From the NCBI GenBank assembly GCA_030610965.1, contig JAUWQU010000157.1, positions 1 to 7,665 on the forward strand: DNA of 7,665 nucleotides, written 5' to 3'. A program made the translations under genes and the position numbers. This DNA is from Phycisphaerae bacterium (GTDB taxonomy: Bacteria > Planctomycetota > Phycisphaerae > SM23-33). The notes beneath the pieces are model-generated. The model ran no database searches and was not told the origin of the DNA. It was given only the letters and a program-made list of their open reading frames with translations. This document shows positions 1-6,189 of the stretch, one piece after another. Positions within the stretch are counted from its first letter, which is position 1; each line of letters begins with the position of its first letter.

Positions 1-51
1 CAGGTGGCGGGGACGGGAATTCCTTCCTCTTCTGGCCAGACCGCGCGGGGC

Positions 52-173
52 GCCATGCTTCCGGACGCTGTTTTCGGAAGCATGCCCCATGTGCGATATT
101 GGCAGCGGACGACCACGGGACACCGGCCGAGCCCGAGGGAACATGCTTTCGCGAACAGCCACGAAAGCATGGC
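52..173. repeat. Double-hairpin palindromic repeat, left copy
   Basis: Two perfect 10-base inverted repeats are visible. CATGCTTCCG at 54-63 pairs with CGGAAGCATG at 75-84 across an 11-base loop. CATGCTTTCG at 142-151 pairs with CGAAAGCATG at 162-171 across a 10-base loop. The outermost arms (52-63 and 162-173) also complement each other at 11 of 12 positions, so the hairpins could refold into one large stem. The same half-site appears four times at 7373-7443 in the same order (forward, reverse, forward, reverse). It lies downstream of the stop codon of the 674-aa gene, but no T-run follows either hairpin on that gene's strand. This is a REP/BIME-like dispersed repeat by appearance; the family is not one I can name. 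Confidence 0.75.
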
Positions 174-211
174 ACCCCGAATCGCCAGCCATCACAGCCA
201 TGCCACCAGCC

Positions 212-2236
212 TTACTCGTGACTCACCTCGCGGTCTTCGCATTGGCCGCAGTGTTCCTGCTTGAACGCCTGTAGCAGTACCTGCCAGTAGGGTGTCTCGA
301 TCCTTGTCCTGTACCCGTGCTTGGCACACACCCACTTTTGATCTGGGTCACGTGCGTACAGCGTTGCCGCAGAGGCTCGATGACCAGTGTTTTGCACCAA
401 CTGAATATGCCTGCACCAGCGGGTTCGCTCTTGGGCAGCTGCCCGGGTAGCGAAGTAGTCCTTCTCCAAGTTCGCTGCACGAGCATCGGATAATCCGAGT
501 GTCCGCGCACCATCTCTCGCACTCTGACAAACTTGATCGCCCGTCATCTCAGCCCAGCGCCTGTCCTGGTGCTGCAGCACATCCCGCAGTTGTGAAGCAC
601 AATCAGATGCAATCGACCTGCCCTGAAGCATCTCGCTGGCCCACTCGACAAGTTTGACGTACTCCATGGCCTGAGCGATAGGCAGCACTTCGCCAGCAAT
701 CGCCACGGCATCGTCATGTCGCCCCAACATCTCGTAGATGTCGGCCTTAAACATCCTGGTTTCAAGCTTTCTATCCAATATGTCAACAGCGGCAAACGCG
801 CCGACCGCAGCCTCGAAATTGGCCTCCATTGCCGTGAGCTGATCTTCCGGAAGAGTGAAATTGTTCCCACGGACCACAGCGGCCAAGAACGGAGCGATAA
901 GCCCCTGCGACCAAATCTGAAGTCTTACGGACAAAGCTTCGGCCATGAAAACAGGATTACCGAGCTCCTTGGCCTCCACTACGGCGGCATTAATCAATGA
1001 TGTCAGCGCTGCTATCGCGTCATTTGTGATCGCTGAGCCATCAGAACCTATGACCCCGGAAGCGGGAATAACGCCTAGTCGCATCTGCGCTGCAACTTGC
1101 AGAGCTTTCATCTGAACTTCCCAACTGCGGAATTGCAGTTCGTGCAACCTGGCCTGAAGCTTCTGGCCTTTCGATATCGCGTCGTCGGCCAGCGTCTCCG
1201 CCACTAGCTGGTAGAGCTCTTCAAAGAGCGTTTTTTTCTCATCGACGCCGCATACAGTCGCGGTGCGGTAGCGAATCTCCTCCAGACGATGATAGAGGCG
1301 TGAAGGGCCGCCGAGCTTACTGCTCAGTATCTCCTGCTTGGTCAAGTATTCGCTCTGCGTCAGACGTCCAGTTCGGTAGTCACACACGTTCTTGAGAGTC
1401 AGAAGGAAATCGCGATCGTTCCTACTGAGTTCATTCTGATGCAGCAGGGCCTCTCCTATGTGAGCAAGGGCAGAGTGGTACTTCCCCTGCATGTAATCAG
1501 CGTATGCTACAACCACATGCACTCGTGGTTCTCTCTGTGATTGAGGAGGCAATCGCCGTGCGCGCGCCGATACTTGCTTGGACTTGCCCGCGCTTACGAG
1601 CGTCAGACCGGACTCCATCAAAGTCCGGGCAGCCTCAGAATCGTCGATGATCTCCAACGAGTTGGTGTCCAAGCTGATGGTCAAGCATTCGTCGACAGGC
1701 GCACGGACAAGCTCCTCGTGGATCTTGCGAACAAAACGCCCCTCTCGTAGAACCCTTTGGCGCACGGAATTGATGGCTGCAGGAGTTAGGGTATCTACGA
1801 AGCGCAGCGTGATTGTCTTCTGATTTGACCACGCTGGGTTAATGGCTTCGATGCGCTTCCGTTCGTCCCCTGCCCAGACGTACCGCAGTTCGTCCTGCTT
1901 GGCAAGGTACAGGATATACATCGGGGATGGCCCGTTGAGCAGATAGTTCAGATTACTCGTCTTTACAGGCAAAGCTACGGTGCCGTCTGATCGAAACGAA
2001 GGATGATCAGTGCTCTTAAGCTGAACATGAGAACGAAGATTCGTGGGGCGACCATTGACCAGCACTTCAAGGGATAGGTCCACCCCGGTGTCATCTGCCC
2101 TTTCATCACGATAGCGCAGTTCTTGGACGAATGGGATCAGCGTGTTCTTAATCGCCCTCACCCCCAGCCGCTCAATGTCCATTTCGCGGCTGCCGGAAGG
2201 CAATGGTCCGAGGTCGCTCTCATCCGAAGAATGCAT
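212..2236 (-). CDS. DUF4365 nuclease-like protein with TPR-like middle and Cys/His C-terminus
   Basis: This 674-aa protein has three parts. Residues about 18-165 match the DUF4365 pattern, a PD-(D/E)XK-like nuclease fold: D53 in TGVDLSLE, then Q72-L-K74 in VQLKST, a D...QxK arrangement expected of a metal-dependent endonuclease core. Residues about 235-540 are mostly helical with TPR-like units, for example around 240-270 (AYADYMQGKYHSALAHI) and 492-525. The C-terminus has paired Cys/His residues (C608/H610, C637/H640, H662/C663/C666) that could hold zinc. The ATG at 2236 is supported by GGAG six bases upstream; M19 is a weaker alternative start. The gene lies 119 bases downstream of the 270-aa membrane protein on the same strand and shares its lower GC content. 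No signal peptide is seen, so it should be cytoplasmic. DUF4365 membership is recognised from motifs. A role in DNA cleavage or phage defence is inference. Confidence 0.8.
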   Translation of the reverse strand: MHSSDESDLGPLPSGSREMDIERLGVRAIKNTLIPFVQELRYRDERADDTGVDLSLEVLVNGRPTNLRSHVQLKSTDHPSFRSDGTVALPVKTSNLNYLLNGPSPMYILYLAKQDELRYVWAGDERKRIEAINPAWSNQKTITLRFVDTLTPAAINSVRQRVLREGRFVRKIHEELVRAPVDECLTISLDTNSLEIIDDSEAARTLMESGLTLVSAGKSKQVSARARRLPPQSQREPRVHVVVAYADYMQGKYHSALAHIGEALLHQNELSRNDRDFLLTLKNVCDYRTGRLTQSEYLTKQEILSSKLGGPSRLYHRLEEIRYRTATVCGVDEKKTLFEELYQLVAETLADDAISKGQKLQARLHELQFRSWEVQMKALQVAAQMRLGVIPASGVIGSDGSAITNDAIAALTSLINAAVVEAKELGNPVFMAEALSVRLQIWSQGLIAPFLAAVVRGNNFTLPEDQLTAMEANFEAAVGAFAAVDILDRKLETRMFKADIYEMLGRHDDAVAIAGEVLPIAQAMEYVKLVEWASEMLQGRSIASDCASQLRDVLQHQDRRWAEMTGDQVCQSARDGARTLGLSDARAANLEKDYFATRAAAQERTRWCRHIQLVQNTGHRASAATLYARDPDQKWVCAKHGYRTRIETPYWQVLLQAFKQEHCGQCEDREVSHE

Positions 2237-2268
2237 AGTACTCTCCAGGATATTCGGGGCACCTGAAG

Positions 2269-2297
2269 AACATAGCCCGTGGGGTCATTGCATGCAA
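2269..2297 (-). promoter_or_regulatory. Weak candidate promoter for the DUF4365 gene
   Basis: On the minus strand, TTGCAT (2297-2292) and TATGTT (2274-2269) are separated by 17 bases, with the expected start of transcription about 26 bases before the ATG at 2236. Only three of six bases match the -35 consensus and four of six the -10, so this could be chance. It would let the gene be expressed separately from the upstream membrane protein, which fits the 119-base gap. Confidence 0.25.
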
Positions 2298-2355
2298 GGC
2301 CATTTGGGACATGGACCCAATAGCCCGGGCCCTAGAAGCAGACTGGCTTGGGCGA

Positions 2356-3168
2356 CTACTTGGGCTCAATGTACTCAATCTTGAAATAAGGGTCATTGTT
2401 GCAGAGCGTCACAACAACTCGTCGAGTCTTCGCTGGGTCAAGTGTGTCGCTGTACGCGGCTCGAATTGTGTCTGGGGTTACGGTCCCGCTTTCGAGCAGC
2501 CACATGTGTTCTTCCTCGGCACGCACGGCGACTCGGTATGCATAGTGACCAGCGTCGTCATCGACCTCCACAATGAATTCGTATGAAGGAACACGCCCTT
2601 GATCTTTCACCTTCTGTGTCAGTCGAGACAAGGTCGCCTTAGCAAGCTTGTATAAGTCTTTCCCAGCCTCACTGAAAAACCCCGCGAAGACGCTGCAGGC
2701 CACAAACGTCACGCAGATAATGACAACACCACCTTCCAAGCTGTACCTGTACAATGAGGCACTACCCACGGAAAGGCCGTCGCTGCATTTCTGAGGTATC
2801 TGCTGGAGATCTTCTTTACTGAAGTATCTTCGATCCAGCGCAAAAGTGATCGCGTCGTCTCCATCCCGACTTGTGCTGAAGCTAGGAGGGCCAGTAAATG
2901 CTATGCTGTATCCACCGAACTCCGAGAAGTCCACATCGTCGGGAATCTCGACGTCTGCCACAATTCGCGCGTGCCCCTCTTTGGTCTCGACGAGGCGTGT
3001 GTTGAATATCTTCCCGATGGGCTTCATCCCAATATCATGATGCTGGTGAAGTGGTCGCTCTTTGGGGGACTGCTCGTAGAGTATGCGAAGCGTTTCTTTT
3101 GGAATGGGCGGTAAGCCCATCACTTCTTCGCTGGACGAAGCCAAGACCTGGTCCTTCATGATACGCAT
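2356..3168 (-). CDS. Hypothetical protein with one central membrane segment
   Basis: I do not recognise this 270-aa protein. The N-terminal half (residues 1-145) is mixed charged and polar and holds a stretch, HDIGMKPIGKIFNTRLVETK, vaguely like the start of phage prohead-protease or head-associated domains; this is too weak to call. A hydrophobic segment at about residues 147-165 (VVIICVTFVACSVFAGFF) is a likely single transmembrane helix. It is followed by a basic amphipathic helix (about 168-188) and a C-terminal region rich in predicted strands ending in YFKIEYIEPK. An in-frame ATG lies upstream at 3195, but the start at 3168 is preferred because AGGAG sits seven bases before it. The gene lies 63 bases downstream of the cyclodeaminase-family gene and 119 bases upstream of the DUF4365 gene. 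It has lower GC than the operon before it. A functional pairing with the DUF4365 protein is possible but unproven. Confidence 0.7.
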   Translation of the reverse strand: MRIMKDQVLASSSEEVMGLPPIPKETLRILYEQSPKERPLHQHHDIGMKPIGKIFNTRLVETKEGHARIVADVEIPDDVDFSEFGGYSIAFTGPPSFSTSRDGDDAITFALDRRYFSKEDLQQIPQKCSDGLSVGSASLYRYSLEGGVVIICVTFVACSVFAGFFSEAGKDLYKLAKATLSRLTQKVKDQGRVPSYEFIVEVDDDAGHYAYRVAVRAEEEHMWLLESGTVTPDTIRAAYSDTLDPAKTRRVVVTLCNNDPYFKIEYIEPK

Positions 3169-3175
3169 GCTGTGT

Positions 3176-3180
3176 CTCCT
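3176..3180 (-). promoter_or_regulatory. Ribosome binding site deciding the start at 3168
   Basis: AGGAG on the minus strand stands seven bases before the ATG at 3168. The alternative in-frame ATG at 3195 has no comparable purine run in front of it and lies against a 10-base palindrome (TGGGGCCCCA, 3185-3194), so the shorter protein is the better call. Confidence 0.6.
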
Positions 3181-3231
3181 CAAGTGGGGCCCCATTGTGG
3201 CCAGATACCTTTACGCTTTCGCCTACCGCTC

Positions 3232-4221
3232 CTACCAGGGTACAACCGTGCCGAGGCCGGCTTGTTGGGCGGTCATTAGGGCTGCTCGGGCGGCGGCGGC
3301 TTCTTGGACGGCTACGCCTACGCTTTTGAATAGCGTGATTTGTTCGGGCGAGGTGCGGCCTGGCTTGTGGCCCAGCACCAGCTCGCCGAGTTCGGCGTGA
3401 ATGTGATCGGCGGTTATGAGGCCGTCGTTTATGGGTTGGATGATGTCGCCGGCTTCTTCGAGGGCGTCGGGTCGGCTGTCGACGACGACCAGTGCCCGCA
3501 TGACCGTTTCCGGAGGGATTTCCCTCATGTGCGGCTTGAACGAGCCGACGGCGTTGATGTGCGTTCCATCGCGGACGTCCGCGTCGTCGAAGACGGCCTC
3601 GGCGGCGGTCGTGGCCGTGCAGACGACGTCGGCCTCGGCGAGGGCTTCGGCGGGCGCGGTCGCGGGCCGCAGGTCGGCGCATATTCCATCCCGGCCGGCC
3701 AGTTCGGCGACGAGCGTCTCTGCCCGGCCGGGCTGGTTGTCGTATATCCACGCCGTCTCGATGGGGCGCACGCAGCAGATCGCTTGAAGTTGCGTGCGGG
3801 CCTGCACGCCCGCGCCGAAGATGGCCGCGACGTGCGATTCCGGCCGGGCCAGGATATCCGTGGCCGCGCCGCAGGCAGCCGCGGTGCGAATGGCCGTCAG
3901 GGAGGCGCCTTCCATCAGCGCCACGGGCCTGCCGGTGTGCGGGTCCAGCACGAGCACGCCCGCCTGGATCATCGCCAGGCCGCGTGCGGCGTTGCCGGGA
4001 AACAGTGAAACCACCTTCAGCGCCAGGGCCTCTCCGACGGCATCGTTGATGTATGCGGGCATTAGCAGCGATATGCCCTGGTGGCGTTCGATGTCCATGT
4101 GAATCCGCTGCGGCATGACCGCGTGCCCGGCCGACAGTGCCGAGAACGCCTGCCGCATCGCCTCGATGGCGACTGGCATGGGCAATGCTTTCCGGACATC
4201 GTCTGCGCCAAGCACTCTCAT
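3232..4221 (-). CDS. Ornithine cyclodeaminase/mu-crystallin family, probable delta1-pyrroline-2-carboxylate reductase
   Basis: This 329-aa protein has the full length and motif order of the ornithine cyclodeaminase/mu-crystallin family: R39 in MPQRIHM, K69 in ALALKVVSLFPGN, R112 in SLTAIRTAAACGAAT, the Rossmann nucleotide loop GAGVQART (136-143), AVGSFKPHMREI (224-235) and LFKSVGVAVQE near the end. In true ornithine cyclodeaminase an Asp (Asp228 in Pseudomonas putida) follows the AVG-like motif; here the place is taken by S227. Family members lacking that Asp are reductases or dehydrogenases acting on cyclic imines or alanine. Encoded just after both aconitase X subunits, it most plausibly reduces delta1-pyrroline-2-carboxylate to L-proline with NAD(P)H. 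The start at 4221 gives the normal family N-terminus and has AAGG six bases upstream. It lies 15 bases after the small-subunit stop, so it is probably co-transcribed. Alternatives are alanine dehydrogenase or another ketimine reductase. Confidence 0.88.
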   Translation of the reverse strand: MRVLGADDVRKALPMPVAIEAMRQAFSALSAGHAVMPQRIHMDIERHQGISLLMPAYINDAVGEALALKVVSLFPGNAARGLAMIQAGVLVLDPHTGRPVALMEGASLTAIRTAAACGAATDILARPESHVAAIFGAGVQARTQLQAICCVRPIETAWIYDNQPGRAETLVAELAGRDGICADLRPATAPAEALAEADVVCTATTAAEAVFDDADVRDGTHINAVGSFKPHMREIPPETVMRALVVVDSRPDALEEAGDIIQPINDGLITADHIHAELGELVLGHKPGRTSPEQITLFKSVGVAVQEAAAARAALMTAQQAGLGTVVPW

Positions 4222-4236
4222 TTCAGGCCTTTTTTG

Positions 4237-4710
4237 TCAGGGGCTATCGGGGTCGTCAGGGTTCCCCGGGTTCGAGTTTTCTGCGGTTACTTCCCCGTCG
4301 GGCGATATGCTCAACCGGTCGCCGTCGCCGATCGAGCGGAAGTCTTCCTCGCTCAGGACGACAATCGGCAGGGGCTTGTTGTAAAGTTCCTCGGCGATAA
4401 TCGAGCCAAGCGCGGCGATCGGATCGGTCGCGCAGTTGACGATCGCCGCCGGGGCCGTGCCGCGACGGATGCTCTCCAGAAGGATGGCGCTGCCGGTGCT
4501 CGAGCCTTTGCCCCACGGGAAGACGAACACCCGCCCGGTCACGACCCGGCCGGAGCAGTCGTGGCGGCGGTCGATCACCTCGCCGGTCTTGGCGTCCAGC
4601 CCGCCCCAGAGGCTGATAGGCTGGGCCGAGACCACCGCCTGCCCCGCGGCTGAGCCGGCGACGACGGGGCGTCCCTGCATGGTTCTTTTTTTCCGGGTCG
4701 TCCCGCTCAT
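4237..4710 (-). CDS. Aconitase X small (swivel, DUF126) subunit
   Basis: This 157-aa protein matches the aconitase X swivel domain (DUF126). The motifs seen are SLWGGLDAKTGEVIDRRH (33-50), GRVFVFPWGKGSSTGS (59-74), RGTAPAAIV (83-91) and LGSIIAEELY followed by LPIVVL. The GSSTGS loop supplies the serine expected at the active site formed with the large subunit. The ATG at 4710 overlaps the large-subunit TGA as ATGA, and GGAGG lies eight bases upstream. M11 at 4680 would give a more usual family N-terminus but has no good ribosome site. The open frame continues upstream to 4965, but that part is antisense-like arginine-rich shadow of the large subunit. The last 12 or so residues (rich in Pro, Asp and Asn) are an unconserved-looking tail. 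Together with the large subunit it should form a cytoplasmic iron-sulfur hydro-lyase. Confidence 0.9.
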   Translation of the reverse strand: MSGTTRKKRTMQGRPVVAGSAAGQAVVSAQPISLWGGLDAKTGEVIDRRHDCSGRVVTGRVFVFPWGKGSSTGSAILLESIRRGTAPAAIVNCATDPIAALGSIIAEELYNKPLPIVVLSEEDFRSIGDGDRLSISPDGEVTAENSNPGNPDDPDSP

Positions 4711-5975
4711 CCTGGCCGCCTCCGCAATACCCGCCCCGCGACGGCGGAGCGGACGCAGTCGCCGACGGACCCGAAGGCCACGCGAACGCCGAGCGTGCCG
4801 GGCGAGTAGTACGCGCACTTGCCCGAGTTGGTCATCAGCACGTTGGCGTCGCGGCGGATCATCGGCGTGTGGAAGACGCACGTGTCCCGCGTGATACGCG
4901 CGCCGAAGGCATCGAGGTCCGCGAGCCAGTCGGTCCGATCCACCAGCGACAGCGATTGCTGGCACGTCAGCAGCGCCACGTCGACGCCTTCGTGAGCCTT
5001 GGCGGGCGCGACGGCGCGGATCTCATCGACCAGCGAGCGGAACTCGTCGAACGAAAGGTGCGGACAGCCCAGCACGACGACGTCCAGCTTCTCACCTTCT
5101 TCGGCGCCGGCCAGGTCGTCCCAGGCGCGATACCAATCGTCCGGCGTGATATCCGTCGCTTGCTCGGGCTCGGTGCCCTGAAAGGCCGCCTCGCGGGTGG
5201 GCGCCTCGGGCGTCAGGCCGACCGCATGGAAGAGCGCCACCGACCCCGCCGACGCCGCGGCCGCGCCGAACGCCTTCAACTGATCGCTCGTCGCCGTTGC
5301 GGGCAGCCCTTCGATAACGGACACCTTGTCGTGGACCATCGCCCCGACCAAGTGCCCCATCACGGGCCAGAACACCTCCTCGGCCAGCAGTTCCGGCGAG
5401 AAGCCTTTCAGGCTGAGCAGCCACTGTCCGCGGCGGTTTTCCGTAAGGTGCAGGCCGCACCTGGGCACCCGGCCGGCGATGGCGGCGCAGATGTCGAGGT
5501 AGTCGGCGTAGCGGTTGGTTCGCGCGCCGAGTACGGAATTGGCGTAGCATATCGCGTTGGACTCGCCCCAGGCGATCTGCTGGCCGAAACGTGGCGTGAG
5601 GTATCCCTGGTAGGGCGCACACGACCAGGTGGGGACGCAACCCATGTCGGTGTATGCCTTTGACTGGCGAATGGCCTTTGCGGCGAACTCTTCGTCGGCG
5701 ACGAAACGCCGCCAGTCCTGGAGGTCGAGCGGGCCCATGTTCAGCGTGGTCGGCACGACGACCTTCCCACCGGCGGCGGCGAGTTTCTCGGCGAACTCGA
5801 GGCCCGCGTCGCTCATCAGGCCGCAGCCGTCGATGTGCGCCTGCGAAACGTCCATCAGCTCGCCCGCGCCGTACACGTCGGCCATGCGAACGAGGATAGA
5901 CATCGCCATCCGCGACGCCTCGCCGGACAGGCCGTCGAGCATCCGCTTGTCGTTTTCGCTGAGTGCGATAGTCAT
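4707..5975 (-). CDS. Aconitase X large (catalytic) subunit, probable cis-3-hydroxy-L-proline dehydratase
   Basis: This 422-aa protein has the aconitase X catalytic domain (DUF521). Characteristic stretches are VSQAHIDGCGL (43-53), GGKVVVPTTLNMGPLD (69-84), VPTWSCAPYQGY (114-125), IAWGESNAICYANSVLGARTNR (134-155, conserved core), LGCPHLSFDEF (302-312) and TNSGKCAYYSPG (382-393). Candidate metal-centre ligands by position are C119, C304 and C366 or C387; I have not aligned them to a structure. Characterised bacterial enzymes of the family (also called LhpI) dehydrate cis-3-hydroxy-L-proline to delta1-pyrroline-2-carboxylate, while archaeal members dehydrate mevalonate 5-phosphate. The neighbouring cyclodeaminase-family gene favours the proline reaction. 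The start at 5975 (MTIALSENDKRML) matches the family N-terminus; an in-frame ATG at 6056 would add 27 residues with no family resemblance. No clear ribosome site precedes 5975. It is the first gene of the operon. Confidence 0.9.
   Translation of the reverse strand: MTIALSENDKRMLDGLSGEASRMAMSILVRMADVYGAGELMDVSQAHIDGCGLMSDAGLEFAEKLAAAGGKVVVPTTLNMGPLDLQDWRRFVADEEFAAKAIRQSKAYTDMGCVPTWSCAPYQGYLTPRFGQQIAWGESNAICYANSVLGARTNRYADYLDICAAIAGRVPRCGLHLTENRRGQWLLSLKGFSPELLAEEVFWPVMGHLVGAMVHDKVSVIEGLPATATSDQLKAFGAAAASAGSVALFHAVGLTPEAPTREAAFQGTEPEQATDITPDDWYRAWDDLAGAEEGEKLDVVVLGCPHLSFDEFRSLVDEIRAVAPAKAHEGVDVALLTCQQSLSLVDRTDWLADLDAFGARITRDTCVFHTPMIRRDANVLMTNSGKCAYYSPGTLGVRVAFGSVGDCVRSAVAGRVLRRRPG
4719..4723 (-). 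promoter_or_regulatory. Ribosome binding site of the aconitase X small subunit
   Basis: GGAGG on the minus strand, inside the last codons of the large-subunit gene, lies eight bases before the ATG at 4710. It supports that start over the internal Met at 4680. With the ATGA overlap it suggests translational coupling, which would keep the two subunits in equal amounts. Confidence 0.6.
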
Positions 5976-6080
5976 ACGATTGGTCCAGGTATCCAGCGCG
6001 GGCAGGCCACAACCGGCGCAAGTAGCTAGTTTCTCGAACAATCGCCCAAGCTGCAAGTGTTTGTCGGGCGCGTTAAACTC

Positions 6081-6113
6081 GGCTTGACAAGCCTGGGGTG
6101 GCGGTCCTATGCT
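6081..6113 (+). promoter_or_regulatory. Candidate sigma70 promoter with dyad over the -35 box
   Basis: A perfect TTGACA at 6084-6089 is followed after 18 bases by TATGCT at 6108-6113 (four of six consensus bases). Transcription would start near 6120, leaving a leader of about 70 bases before the oxidoreductase ATG at 6190. The -35 box sits inside GGCTTG-A-CAAGCC (6081-6093), a perfect six-base dyad with a one-base centre, which could be a repressor or activator site for the divergent region. The promoter position argues against the upstream in-frame ATG at 6109, which overlaps the -10 box. Confidence 0.5.
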
Positions 6114-6189
6114 CCCAGTGCTCCGGCACGGCCCGGAGACGCCTATACGTCAGGCGCGCGGGGCGCCTGGCGGCTTACATCGAGTTGCC

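Noticed and set aside
3035..3751. Minus-strand 238-codon frame overlapping the cyclodeaminase-family gene
   Set aside because: Extremely Arg-rich translation in another frame of the recognised gene; no family resemblance.
4711..4965. N-terminal extension of the aconitase X small subunit by 85 residues
   Set aside because: The extra part overlaps the large-subunit coding sequence in another frame and is Arg-rich. The family domain and a good ribosome site both point to the start at 4710.
4869..5663. Plus-strand 264-codon frame opposite aconitase X
   Set aside because: Antisense shadow created by GC-rich codons; no recognisable domain or ribosome site.
5092..6021. Minus-strand 309-codon frame within the aconitase X large subunit
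   Set aside because: Arg/Gly-rich out-of-frame reading of a well supported gene.
5976..6056. 27-residue N-terminal extension of the aconitase X large subunit containing a CxxC pair
   Set aside because: The family N-terminus begins at MTIALSEND; the extension has no resemblance to family members and no ribosome site was found in front of it.
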